From Peterkaempfera bronchialis (GTDB taxonomy: Bacteria > Actinomycetota > Actinomycetes > Streptomycetales > Streptomycetaceae), in contig NZ_CP031264.1 of assembly GCF_003258605.2 (NCBI RefSeq), forward strand, positions 5,022,001 to 5,086,000: a stretch of DNA of 64,000 nt, written 5' to 3'. The notes under the pieces are model-generated. The model was not told the origin of the DNA and did not search any database. It saw nothing but the letters and a program-made list of their open reading frames with translations. Made by a program: the position numbers and the translations under genes. Shown one piece after another: positions 39,144-47,597 of the stretch (position 1 is the first letter of the stretch; each line of letters starts with the position of its first letter).

Positions 39144-41426
39144 CTACGCCTGGACGGCCAGGACCAGCGGCAGCACACCCGGGGCGCCCGCCCGCCGCAG
39201 CAGCCTGGACACCACGGTGACCGTCCAGCCGGTGTCGACCAGGTCGTCCACCAGCAGCACCGGGCCGCCGCAGGAGGCCAGCGCGGCGGCCAGCTCGGGC
39301 GGCACCGTGAAGGCGTCGTGCAGGGCCCGCAGCCGCTGGGCGCTGTTGCTGCGCGCCCCGCGCGGCGGGCCCCCGGGACCGTACTCGACCCGGCCCAGCA
39401 GCGGCAGCCGGCCGATCGCGGCGATGCGCGCCCCCAGGCTGTCCACCAGCGCGGGCCGGGTGGCGGAGGCGATCGTCACCACGCCCACCGGCCGGTCGCT
39501 GCCCCCACCGCCCGGGGCGGCCCAGCCGCCCGGGCCGCGCGCCCAGTCGGCGAGCACGGTCACCATGGCGTCCACCACCTCGCCGGAGACCGCGCCGTCC
39601 GGAGCGCCGGGCGCCAGCATCGCCCGCAGCCGGGTGCCCCAGCCGATGTCCGAGAGCCTGCCGAGCGCCCGGCCGGTGGCGGCCTGCTCGCCGGGCGCGA
39701 TGCGGCCCTTGAGGGCGATTCCGGCCGCCTCCATCCCGGTGGGCCACATCCGGCGGGGCTCGACCTCCACCCCGGGTCGGCCGAGCGCCGCCCGGGCCGC
39801 CTCCAGGGCCTCCGGTGAGACCTCGGCGCTGTGCCCGGCCCCGGCACAGGTGTCGCAGCGGCCGCACGGCCAGGCCTGGTCGTCATCGAGCCGCCGGCGC
39901 AGGAACTCCATCCGGCAGCCGTCGGTCGCCGCGTACTCGCGCATCGCCCGCTGCTCGCTCTCCCGGGCCTCCGCGACCCGGGCGTACCGCTCGGCGTCAT
40001 AGGTCCAGCTCCGGCCGGTCGCCGTCCAGCCGCCGCGCACCCGGCGCACCGCGCCGTCCACGTCCAGCACCTTGAGCATGGTCTCCAGCCGGGTGCGGCG
40101 CAGGTCGACCCGGGCCTCCAGCGCGGCGGTGGAGAGCGGCCGGTCGGCCTCGGCCAGGACATCCAGGGTCCGCCGGACCTGCTCCTCGGCGGGGAAGGCC
40201 AGCGAGGCGAAGTAGCGCCAGATGGCCTCGTCCTCCCGGCCGGGCAGCAGCAGCGCCTCGGCGCGGTCCACGCCGCGCCCGGCCCGCCCGACCTGCTGGT
40301 AGTAGGCGATCGGCGAGTTGGGCGAGCCCAGGTGCACCACAAAGCCGAGGTCGGGCTTGTCGAACCCCATGCCCAGCGCGGAGGTGGCGACCAGCGCCTT
40401 GACCCGGTTGGCGAGCAGGTCGGCCTCGGCCGCGCGGCGCTCGGCGTCCTCGGTACGGCCGGAGTAGGAGGCCACCGTGTGACCGCGCTGCCGCAGAAAG
40501 GCGGTGACCTCCTCGGCTGCGGCCACCGTGAGGGTGTAGACGATCCCGGAGCCGGGCAGCTCGTCCAGGTGCTCCGCCAGCCAGGCCAGCCGGTGCGCCG
40601 GGTCGGGCAGTCGGAGCACGCCCAGGGTGAGGCTCTCCCGCTCCAGCGGGCCGCGCAGCACCAGTGCGCCGCCGCCCTCCCCGTCGTCCCCGGTACCGGT
40701 GCCCAGCTGCTCCGCCACGTCATTGGTCACCCGGGCGTTGGCCGTGGCCGTGGTGGCCAGCACCGGCACGCCCGGCGCCAGCTCGGCCAGCATGGTGCGC
40801 AGCCGGCGGTAGTCGGGGCGGAAGTCATGGCCCCAGTCGGAGATGCAGTGCGCCTCGTCCACCACCAGCAGGCCGGTGGAGGCGGCCAGCTTGGGCAGCA
40901 CCTGGTCGCGGAAGTCGGGGTTGTTCAGCCGCTCGGGGCTGACCAGCAGGACGTCCACCTCGCCGGCCGCGACCTCGGCCTGCACCGCGTCCCACTCGTC
41001 GATGTTGGCGGAGTTGATGGTGCGGGCGCGGATGCCCGCCCGGGCGGCGGAGTCGATCTGATTGCGCATCAGGGCGAGCAGCGGTGAGACGATCACCGTC
41101 GGTCCGGCGCCGCGCTCGCGCAGCAGGGCGGTCGCCACGAAGTACACCGCCGACTTGCCCCAGCCGGTGCGCTGCACCACCAGGGCCCGCCGGTGGTCGA
41201 CCACCAGGGCCTCGATGGCCCGCCACTGGTCCTCGCGCAGCCGCGCCCGATCGCCGGCGAGCAGCCGCAGCACCTCGTCGGCGCGCTCACGGACGGCTGC
41301 CCGGTCGACGGCCGGGCCGGCTGCCAGGCCAGGTGCCAGGCCGGCTGCCCGGTCGGCGCTCGTCCGGTCGGCGCTCGTCCGGTCGGCGGCGGTGGCGGGG
41401 GAGGGGGTCGGCTGGTGCTGGTCCAT
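39144..41426 (-). CDS. RecQ-family DNA helicase fused to a phosphoribosyltransferase-like domain
   Basis: Protein of 760 residues. It has a 15-bp-repeat-encoded N-terminus (TSADRTSADR), a RecQ helicase core with P-loop RTGWGKSAVYF, DEAH box VVDEAHCISDWGHDFRPDY, SALGMGFDKPD and QQVGRAGRG, then the RecQ-type zinc cysteines (WPCGRCDTCAG, plus one upstream in DGCRMEF) in the RQC region. Beyond ~residue 590 is an added ~170-residue domain ending in VLLVDDLVDTGWT, the PRPP-binding signature of type I phosphoribosyltransferases such as ComF. The P-loop is TGWGKS rather than TGGGKS. The start chosen is the ATG at 41426; a TTG 12 nt upstream is possible. Confidence 0.86.
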   Translation of the reverse strand: MDQHQPTPSPATAADRTSADRTSADRAAGLAPGLAAGPAVDRAAVRERADEVLRLLAGDRARLREDQWRAIEALVVDHRRALVVQRTGWGKSAVYFVATALLRERGAGPTVIVSPLLALMRNQIDSAARAGIRARTINSANIDEWDAVQAEVAAGEVDVLLVSPERLNNPDFRDQVLPKLAASTGLLVVDEAHCISDWGHDFRPDYRRLRTMLAELAPGVPVLATTATANARVTNDVAEQLGTGTGDDGEGGGALVLRGPLERESLTLGVLRLPDPAHRLAWLAEHLDELPGSGIVYTLTVAAAEEVTAFLRQRGHTVASYSGRTEDAERRAAEADLLANRVKALVATSALGMGFDKPDLGFVVHLGSPNSPIAYYQQVGRAGRGVDRAEALLLPGREDEAIWRYFASLAFPAEEQVRRTLDVLAEADRPLSTAALEARVDLRRTRLETMLKVLDVDGAVRRVRGGWTATGRSWTYDAERYARVAEARESEQRAMREYAATDGCRMEFLRRRLDDDQAWPCGRCDTCAGAGHSAEVSPEALEAARAALGRPGVEVEPRRMWPTGMEAAGIALKGRIAPGEQAATGRALGRLSDIGWGTRLRAMLAPGAPDGAVSGEVVDAMVTVLADWARGPGGWAAPGGGGSDRPVGVVTIASATRPALVDSLGARIAAIGRLPLLGRVEYGPGGPPRGARSNSAQRLRALHDAFTVPPELAAALASCGGPVLLVDDLVDTGWTVTVVSRLLRRAGAPGVLPLVLAVQA

Positions 41427-41619
41427 GGCTCCATACAACCCCGCCGCGCCGACATCCCGCCAATGGCGTCCGGCGGCCCTGTGCAGAATCGATCCGGCGG
41501 AGCCTCCTGGACAGATCGGTTCACTCGTACGGGAAGGGGGTTATCCACACCCCGCGTGTCGTCCACAGACAAATCGGACACGCCCCGGACGGGTCCGGCC
41601 CCCCGGCACAGTGCTCGCC

Positions 41620-42834
41620 ATGAACGACGACCGTGGCGCACAGCCGCCCTCCCCGCCCGCCGACCAGCCCCTGGTGAAGATGCGCGGCCCGGCCGACATG
41701 GCCGAGATGCTGCCGTACCTGCTGGGCTTCCACCCCGACGACAGCATCGTCGTCCTGGGACTCCAGGGCCCCGGCCTGCACCAGGGCGGCACGGTGCGGG
41801 TCGACATCCCCATCGAGCCGCGCTGGAAGCAGACCGCCGCCGACACCGCCCGCCTCCTGGTCCGGCTCTCCGAGGAGCGGGACTGCAAGCCCACGGCCGT
41901 GGTGCTGTACCTGTGCCGTGACCCCGGGCCCGACCAGGACGGCCGCGCGGTCGCCGCCCAGCTCCGGCCGCTGGCCGAGCGGCTGGCCGCCGAGTTCCGG
42001 GACCACGGCCTGGCGGTCAAGGAGTCGCTGTGCGTCTCGGACGGCCGCTGGTGGTCCTACGCCTGCCGGCAGCCGGAGTGCTGCGACCCGGCCGGCACCC
42101 CGCTGCGGCGCGACGACGACGTGGGCCCGGTCGCCGCCGCCGCGACCTACGCGGGTCTCGCCGTGCGGGGCAGCCGCAGGGAGATCGCCGCCGCCATGGA
42201 GCCCATCGGCCCGCCCGACGACGAGGCGCAGCGGCAGGCATTCGACCGGATCGTGCCCCGGCTGGCCCGGGTGCTCGCCCGCTCGGGCGGCACCGACGAG
42301 GTCCGGGAGCGGACCGGAGAGCTGCTGGACGCCGCCATGGAGCGGTTCCGCGCCGGCGCCGACCGGCTGGAGGACGAGGAGGCCGCCCGGCTGCTGCTCG
42401 GCCTGCGGGACAGACGGGCCCGCGACCGCGCCGCCGAGTTCGCCGAGCCGTCCGACCTGGTCCCGGCCCAGCGTTTGTGGCGGTTCCTGGCCCGCCGCTG
42501 TGTCGCGCCCTACCGCGTCCACGCGGCGGCCCCGCTGACCCTCCTCGCCTGGACCGCGTGGCTGGCCGACGACACCCCGACCACCCGGGTGGCCCTCTCC
42601 CGGGCTCTGGAAGCCGACCCGGGCTACACCCTGGCGCAGCTGATCTATGACTCCCTCAACGGCGGCCTGCGCCCCGACGGGCTGCTGGCGACCGTGCGGG
42701 AGGAGCGGGCCAAGCGCCTGGCCGGCCGGGGCGGCCCCGCACCCGGCCGACCGCGCGGCGGGTCCGGCAGCCGCTCCGACAGCCGGTCGGGCCCGGCGGA
42801 GCGCGGAGGCCGTCCGGCGGCAGGAGCGGTGTGA
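41620..42834 (+). CDS. DUF4192-domain protein
   Basis: Protein of 404 residues of the actinobacterial DUF4192 family, whose biochemical role is unknown. The family start is clear: VKMRGPADMAEMLPYLLGF followed by HPDDSIVVLGL; later GRWWSYACRQPECC and TPLRRDDD, then LAWTAWLADDTPTTRVALS and YTLAQLIYDSLNGG near the C-terminus. The C-terminal ~45 residues are a basic Gly/Arg/Ser tail. The ATG at 41620 is preferred; a GTG 9 nt upstream could serve. It is divergent from recQ across a 193-nt gap and convergent with the peptidase gene. Confidence 0.85.
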   Translation: MNDDRGAQPPSPPADQPLVKMRGPADMAEMLPYLLGFHPDDSIVVLGLQGPGLHQGGTVRVDIPIEPRWKQTAADTARLLVRLSEERDCKPTAVVLYLCRDPGPDQDGRAVAAQLRPLAERLAAEFRDHGLAVKESLCVSDGRWWSYACRQPECCDPAGTPLRRDDDVGPVAAAATYAGLAVRGSRREIAAAMEPIGPPDDEAQRQAFDRIVPRLARVLARSGGTDEVRERTGELLDAAMERFRAGADRLEDEEAARLLLGLRDRRARDRAAEFAEPSDLVPAQRLWRFLARRCVAPYRVHAAAPLTLLAWTAWLADDTPTTRVALSRALEADPGYTLAQLIYDSLNGGLRPDGLLATVREERAKRLAGRGGPAPGRPRGGSGSRSDSRSGPAERGGRPAAGAV

Positions 42835-42852
42835 TGCCCGCAGTGGTGAACG

Positions 42853-42893
42853 GTGCCCGGCCCGGCCGGACGGGGGACGGCCGGGCCGGGCAC
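42853..42893. terminator. Bidirectional terminator, 15-bp stem
   Basis: Arms 42853-42867 (GTGCCCGGCCCGGCC) and 42879-42893 are perfectly complementary with an 11-nt loop, between the convergent DUF4192 and peptidase genes. Confidence 0.88.
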
Positions 42894-42932
42894 CCGCCCC
42901 GCAGCAGCCCGCTCACGGGGCGGGCAGCGCCC

Positions 42933-44243
42933 TCACAGCTCGCCGCGCGCCATCCGGATCAGCCGGTCCAGCACCTGGCCGCCGCTCGCCCGCAGGCCGT
43001 CGTGCTCCCACTCGTTGGTCACCCAGGTGCGCAGGCCGCGAACCGTCCGGGCGGTCTCCAGCGAGTCGGCGGTGTCCACGTACATGTCGTCGTGGTAGAC
43101 CGCCGCCGTCACCGGCACCTCGTTGGCCGCCAGCCGGACCGGGTCGTACAGGTCGGGCCAGCCCTCCCGCTCGGCAAGCAGGTCGGCGGCCTCCTTCAGC
43201 GGCCGGAGGGCGGGGTCGGTGTCGAACATCCAGGGGTAGATCATCTCGCCGGTGAAGAGCACCGGGCCGTCCCCGGCGAGCGCCCGGTCCACGTCGAACT
43301 CCGGGAACTCCGCGCGCACCCGCTGCGCCGCCCAGCGGGTGCCGGACGGATCGACCGAGCGCTGCCCGTAGATCGACTCATGCAGTACCGCATAGAGCGG
43401 GTTGCCCGCGAAGGAGAGCTGCGCCTGCGCCCCCGCCAGGAAGGTGTCCGACAGCTCGGGGCCGGTCACCCCGGTCACCCATGCCTCCTCCAGCAGGTAG
43501 TGCAGGGTGTGCGAGCCGGTTCCGGTGCCCAGCAGCATCCCCAGGTGCTGGAACGCCTCGGCCGTCAGCACCCCGCCGTCCGGCAGCCGCGCCGGGGCCG
43601 ACCGCAGGTGCTCGGCGATCCGCCGGACCGCCGCCACATCCTGCGGGTAGCGCGCATAGTGGCCGTGGTTCTTCCGTGCGACCCGAGGATAGGCCGCCCG
43701 GTAGACCGCGTCCGCGCTGCTGCCCAGCCCCGCCAGACCGCCGGTGACCAGCGCCTCCCGCAGCCCCTCCGGAGCCAGCGACAGATAGCTGAGGGTGCAG
43801 AAGCCGCCGAAGCTCTGGCCCAGCAGGCTCCACCGGCCCTCGTCGCCCAGCAGCCGGCGGCGGACGGCCTCCGCGTCCCGCACGATGGCGTCCGCCCGGA
43901 AGTGCGCCAGGTACCGCGCCTGCTCCTGCGGGCCGCCCCGCAGCGGCAGCGTCTGCCGGTTGGCCGGGGTGGAGCGCCCGGTGCCGCGCTGGTCGAGCAG
44001 CAGGACCCGGTAGTCGTCCAGCGCACGCACCAGCCAGCCGTCGCGGCCCAGCGGCCGTCCCGCCTTGTGGCCCGGGCCGCCTTGGAGGAAGAGCAGCCAC
44101 GGCAGGTCGTCGCCCTCGCGTCCGGCCGCCACCACCTCCCGCGCATAGACCTCGATCTGCTCCCCGGACGGGGCGGCGTGGTCCAGCGGCACCTGGAGGA
44201 CATGGTCGGTCGAGACGACCCCGGGCTGCCGGATGACGGTCAT
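42933..44243 (-). CDS. Proline iminopeptidase-like alpha/beta hydrolase
   Basis: Alpha/beta hydrolase of 436 residues, in the S33 peptidase group that removes N-terminal proline. It has the oxyanion stretch [26 protein letters not shown] and the nucleophile elbow GQSFGGFC (serine in GQSFGG); the acid is probably in the [11 protein letters not shown] region and the histidine in the [13 protein letters not shown] stretch. No signal peptide is present, so it is cytoplasmic. The ATG at 44243 (MTVIRQPG) has GAGGAG upstream. S. coelicolor and related strains carry similar aminopeptidases; the substrate is not predicted. Confidence 0.85.
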   Translation of the reverse strand: MTVIRQPGVVSTDHVLQVPLDHAAPSGEQIEVYAREVVAAGREGDDLPWLLFLQGGPGHKAGRPLGRDGWLVRALDDYRVLLLDQRGTGRSTPANRQTLPLRGGPQEQARYLAHFRADAIVRDAEAVRRRLLGDEGRWSLLGQSFGGFCTLSYLSLAPEGLREALVTGGLAGLGSSADAVYRAAYPRVARKNHGHYARYPQDVAAVRRIAEHLRSAPARLPDGGVLTAEAFQHLGMLLGTGTGSHTLHYLLEEAWVTGVTGPELSDTFLAGAQAQLSFAGNPLYAVLHESIYGQRSVDPSGTRWAAQRVRAEFPEFDVDRALAGDGPVLFTGEMIYPWMFDTDPALRPLKEAADLLAEREGWPDLYDPVRLAANEVPVTAAVYHDDMYVDTADSLETARTVRGLRTWVTNEWEHDGLRASGGQVLDRLIRMARGEL

Positions 44244-44348
44244 GGAACTCCTCGGAATGCACTGGTCGCGGCGTTGCCCAGGCACCGTATCCCGGGGTGC
44301 GGACCCCCGGCGGCGCCGGTCGCGCGGGGAGATCCGTTCCGCTGTTTA

Positions 44349-44363
44349 TCGTCAGGGAGACGA
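44349..44363. promoter_or_regulatory. Inverted repeat, candidate NrtR-like operator
   Basis: TCGTC-AGGGA-GACGA is a perfect 5-5-5 inverted repeat, centred 22 nt before the start codon of the Nudix regulator. NrtR-type regulators bind short palindromes in their own and target promoters. Autoregulation is inferred. Confidence 0.45.
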
Positions 44364-44377
44364 CTAGGATCTGCGTC

Positions 44378-45121
44378 ATGTCGCGCTACGATCCGTCGGC
44401 CTTCCCCCCGTTCGCTGTCACGGTCGACCTGGTGGTCCTCACGGTGCGCGAGCACGCCCTGTGCGCGCTTGTGGTCAGGCGAGGAGAGCCGCCTTTCCAG
44501 GGCTACTGGGCGCTGCCCGGCGGATTCGTCCGCCCCGACGAGGGGCTGGCCGAGGCGGCGGCCCGGGAACTGGCCGAGGAGACCGGGCTGCGCGCCCACA
44601 CCGCCCATGGCCAGGCCGCCGCCGGGGCGCACCTGGAGCAGCTCGCGACCTATGGCCATCCGCAGCGCGACCCGAGGTTGCGCGTGGTGAGCGTCGCCCA
44701 CCTCGCCCTCGCCCCCGACCTGCCGACCCCCCGGCCCGGCGGAGACGCCCGCAGCGCCCGCTGGGCCCCGGTGGGCGAGCTGCTGGGCCGTGGCGGGGAG
44801 GACGGCGTGCCGCTGGCCTTCGACCATGCCGCGATCCTCGCGGACGGCGTCGAGCGGGCCCGGTCCAAGATCGAGTACTCCTCGCTGGCGACCGCCTTCT
44901 GCCCGGCTGAGTTCACCGTCGGCGAGCTGCGCCGGGTGTACGAGTCGGTCTGGGGCGTCGTGCTCGATCCGCGCAACTTCCATCGCAAGGTCACCGGTAC
45001 GCCAGGCTTCCTGGTGCCGTCCGGGGGGACGACGACTCGTCAGGGAGGGCGACCCGCACAACTGTTCAGGGCGGGCGGTGCCACGGTGCTCAACCCGCCC
45101 ATGCTGCGGCCGGAGCCCTGA
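44378..45121 (+). CDS. Nudix-domain transcriptional regulator, NrtR-like
   Basis: Protein of 247 residues with an N-terminal Nudix domain (~10-150) and a C-terminal winged helix (~165-225). The Nudix box is complete (G-x5-E-x7-REL-x-EE-x-GL, 44522-44590), so pyrophosphatase activity is possible, although NrtR-type regulators often use the domain only to sense ADP-ribose. The C-terminal half contains [15 protein letters not shown] and [15 protein letters not shown], typical of the NrtR DNA-binding domain. In other bacteria NrtR controls NAD or sugar metabolism genes; no such target is beside it here. An inverted repeat lies in its leader. Confidence 0.83.
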   Translation: MSRYDPSAFPPFAVTVDLVVLTVREHALCALVVRRGEPPFQGYWALPGGFVRPDEGLAEAAARELAEETGLRAHTAHGQAAAGAHLEQLATYGHPQRDPRLRVVSVAHLALAPDLPTPRPGGDARSARWAPVGELLGRGGEDGVPLAFDHAAILADGVERARSKIEYSSLATAFCPAEFTVGELRRVYESVWGVVLDPRNFHRKVTGTPGFLVPSGGTTTRQGGRPAQLFRAGGATVLNPPMLRPEP

Positions 45122-45313
45122 GGCCAGGGGCACGGATTGTCGGTTCGTCGCCCGATCAGGTGAGCCCCGCCGGTGGGTGCCGGTCCTGGCCCGGGCAATG
45201 CCCGGAAAGCCGCAGATCCCGTTCTATCGTGCTGGCCTGGGCCCCCCGAGGCCGCCGCGGGGCCGCCCGGCGGAGCGGGGGTGGGCCCCGGGCGCACGAC
45301 GTGGGAGCCACCG

Positions 45314-46726
45314 ATGATCCAGGCCACCGGACTGACCATGACCTACCGGCGCGGCCGCGCCCCCGCCCTGGTCGATCTGACCTTCGACGCGAAACCCGGA
45401 CTGGTGACCGCACTGCTGGGCGCCAAGGAGGCGGGTAAGTCCACCGCCGTACGGGTGATGCTGGAACTCGAACGCGGACGCGGCGCGACCCTGTTCGGCG
45501 GCCGCCCGTACCGGTCCCTGCGCCGCCCCGAACGCGAGGTCGGCGTGGTGCTGGAAGCGGGCCGTGGGGCCGGCCACGGCGGCCATCCCGGCCGCCGGGC
45601 GCGCGGCCACCTGAGAATGCTCGCGGCGGCTGCGGGCGTCCCCGCGCGCCGCGCCGACCAGCTGCTGGAGCAGACCCGGCTCGATCCGGTGGCCGATCGT
45701 CGGCTGCGGACCTTCTCCCCGGGGATGGCCCGCCGGCTCTGCCTTGCCGCAGCGCTGCTCGGCGACCCCACCACCCTGCTGCTGGACGCCCCGACCCGGG
45801 GCCTCTCGGTCAGGAACGTCGAGTGGTTCCACGCCTTCCTGCGCGCCTTCGCCACCTCGGGCGGCACGGTGCTGGTCACCTGCCGCCTCCCGGAGGAGGC
45901 CGCCGTGCTGGCCGACCGGGTGATCACGCTGGACCGAGGCCGACCGGTGGCCGACCAGCCGGTCCATGAGTTCGTCCGCAGCCGACTGCGGTCCGAGGTC
46001 GCCGTCCGTGGCCCCCAGGTCGGTCGGCTGGCCGACCTGCTGCTGGCCCGGGGCGCCGAGGTACGCCGGGAGGACGGCGCCGGAATCGCGGTGAGCGGCC
46101 TGGGCCGCACCGAGATCGGCGAGATCGCCTACCGCAACGGCATCCTGCTCCATGAGCTCGCCGACCGGGTCTCCGAGCGGACAGCGACCGACCGGCCCGC
46201 GCTGCTCGCCGCATCCACCCTGTCCACCGCGCCCTCCGGGTATGCGGCGCCCTCCGGGTATGCGGCGCCCTCCGGGTATGCGGCGCCTCCCGGGTACGCC
46301 CGGTCCACCGCCGTCCGCAGCGGCGCGGCCACCCGGGAGCTCCCCGCCGTCCCCGCCGTCCCCGTCCCCGTCCCTGTCGGCTCCGCCGCCTCCGCCGCCT
46401 CCGCCGCCTCCGCCGCCTCCGCCGCCTCCGCCGCCTCCGCCGTCACCGGCGTCTCCGCCAGGGAGCGTCGGCCGCAGCGGCCTCCGGCCGACGCCGAGGA
46501 GACCGTCGTCGTCCTCTCGCCGGGTGCCGTGGTCGCGGCCACGGTGGCCGGACCGCCGCGCCCGGACCGCACGCTCACGCCCGTCGCCGCCACGCCCTTC
46601 CACGGCGAGGCCCGCCCGCCGCTCCGCCGGGACCCGTCGACCAGCGGCCTGCGGACCGTGGGCCGCCGACCCGCGCAACCACCCCTGCCTGAGCCGACGG
46701 CCGGCGCCGACCACTGGAGCGAGTGA
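45314..46726 (+). CDS. ABC-type ATPase with altered Walker B and long disordered tail
   Basis: Protein of 470 residues: an ABC ATPase domain (~1-210) followed by a ~180-residue low-complexity tail. Walker A is GAKEAGKST (GxxxxGKST kept), but the signature is FSPGMARRL rather than LSGGQ, and Walker B ends LLLDAPTRGL, so the catalytic glutamate of DEP is alanine. It may bind ATP without efficient hydrolysis. The tail contains four PSGYAA-type repeats and six SAA repeats. The start at 45314 follows GGGAGCC. A membrane-protein gene begins 3 nt after it, and whiH lies downstream. I recall the S. coelicolor genes just before whiH as an ABC pair. Confidence 0.8.
   Translation: MIQATGLTMTYRRGRAPALVDLTFDAKPGLVTALLGAKEAGKSTAVRVMLELERGRGATLFGGRPYRSLRRPEREVGVVLEAGRGAGHGGHPGRRARGHLRMLAAAAGVPARRADQLLEQTRLDPVADRRLRTFSPGMARRLCLAAALLGDPTTLLLDAPTRGLSVRNVEWFHAFLRAFATSGGTVLVTCRLPEEAAVLADRVITLDRGRPVADQPVHEFVRSRLRSEVAVRGPQVGRLADLLLARGAEVRREDGAGIAVSGLGRTEIGEIAYRNGILLHELADRVSERTATDRPALLAASTLSTAPSGYAAPSGYAAPSGYAAPPGYARSTAVRSGAATRELPAVPAVPVPVPVGSAASAASAASAASAASAASAVTGVSARERRPQRPPADAEETVVVLSPGAVVAATVAGPPRPDRTLTPVAATPFHGEARPPLRRDPSTSGLRTVGRRPAQPPLPEPTAGADHWSE
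46229..46300 (+). repeat. 18-bp coding tandem repeat (APSGYA units)
   Basis: Four 18-bp units, GCGCCCTCCGGGTATGCG three times identical and a diverged fourth, encode APSGYA repeats in the ATPase tail. In-frame copy-number change would alter the tail without breaking the gene. Confidence 0.9.
46382..46444 (+). repeat. 9-bp coding tandem repeat (SAA units)
   Basis: TCCGCCGCC occurs six times in perfect tandem (46382-46435) followed by one copy with a C-to-T change, encoding SAA repeats. Confidence 0.92.
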
Positions 46727-46729
46727 CCC

Positions 46730-47452
46730 GTGCGTACCCTGGCCTACGAGGCGCGGCGGCTGGCCGGCGTCCGCTCCACCTGGATCGTCCTGCTCGCCAC
46801 CCTGGCGGGCGCCGCCGTGTTCACCGCACTGACCTACCGTCAGGATCCAAGCGCGGCACTCTCCGCAGAGCAGGCGGCCCGCCGGATCACCGCAGTGCCG
46901 TCCATGCTGCCGCTTCCGTTCGCCGCCTTCGGGGCGGGCGTCCTCGGCACCCTCTGCTACGTCCACGAGCTGCGCTACCCCGCCCTGCGCACCTCGCTGG
47001 TGGTCACCGGCCGCCGGCTGCGGCTGCTGGGTGCCAAGCTGCTGGTCATCGGTGGTGTGGCCGTCGCCCTGGTGGCGGCGACGGCGCTGGTGGACGCGGT
47101 GGTGCTGCACTTCGCCGCGCCCGGCGGCCTCGGCTGGTCCGGGCTCTCGCACACCCAACGGCTGCCGCTGGCGCTGCTGTGCTCCACCGTCCTGGCGGTC
47201 GCTGCGGGTTGGGTGGCCCTGCTGGTCTGCGGCCTGCTGCGCAGCACGGCCGCCGGGCTGCTGGCGCTGTCGGCGGTGGGCATGCTCCCCGCCGCCGTCC
47301 AGCCCGCCGTGGCCGCCCTGCTGCGCCGCGCCGGCGCGGGCCACGGGCCGTTCGGCGCAGCCTCGGTTGCGTCGCTCGCGGTCCTGGTGTCCTGCGTGGT
47401 GCTGCTGCTGATCGTCCTGGTCGCGGTCCAGTCGAGGCGCCGTACGGTGTGA
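46730..47452 (+). CDS. ABC-2-type membrane protein partner
   Basis: Integral membrane protein of 240 residues with about six hydrophobic helices (near 18-36, 63-85, 100-130, 142-170, 177-195, 212-235). It starts at a GTG (VRTLAYEARRLAGVRSTW) whose N-terminal helix is like ABC-2 permeases. It lies 3 nt after the ATPase gene, so translation is probably coupled and the two form a unit. There are no substrate-specific motifs. Together they may be a peptide or lipid exporter or, given the altered ATPase, a regulatory assembly; this is not established. Confidence 0.78.
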   Translation: MRTLAYEARRLAGVRSTWIVLLATLAGAAVFTALTYRQDPSAALSAEQAARRITAVPSMLPLPFAAFGAGVLGTLCYVHELRYPALRTSLVVTGRRLRLLGAKLLVIGGVAVALVAATALVDAVVLHFAAPGGLGWSGLSHTQRLPLALLCSTVLAVAAGWVALLVCGLLRSTAAGLLALSAVGMLPAAVQPAVAALLRRAGAGHGPFGAASVASLAVLVSCVVLLLIVLVAVQSRRRTV

Positions 47453-47536
47453 GTGCCCACCGCGTTGCGCGTCGTATGTCTGGAATGAGCGTTTGTGGCT
47501 GATAGAAAGTCAATTGTCGGCTGATGGGCGATCACC

Positions 47537-47559
47537 CTTTCGTGTGCTTTTCACGAAAG
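47537..47559. promoter_or_regulatory. Inverted repeat in the whiH promoter region
   Basis: CTTTCGTG-N7-CACGAAAG is an exact 8-bp inverted repeat with a 7-nt centre, ~40 nt before the whiH start codon, in the most AT-rich stretch of the area. An octamer GGCGATCA (47527-47534) just upstream resembles a sigma-WhiG -10 element (GCCGATAA) at 6 of 8 positions. The inverted repeat could be an operator or a leader hairpin. Confidence 0.45.
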
Positions 47560-47597
47560 CTCTCAAGTCATGGGCGGGCATCGCCGACAAAGGACCT

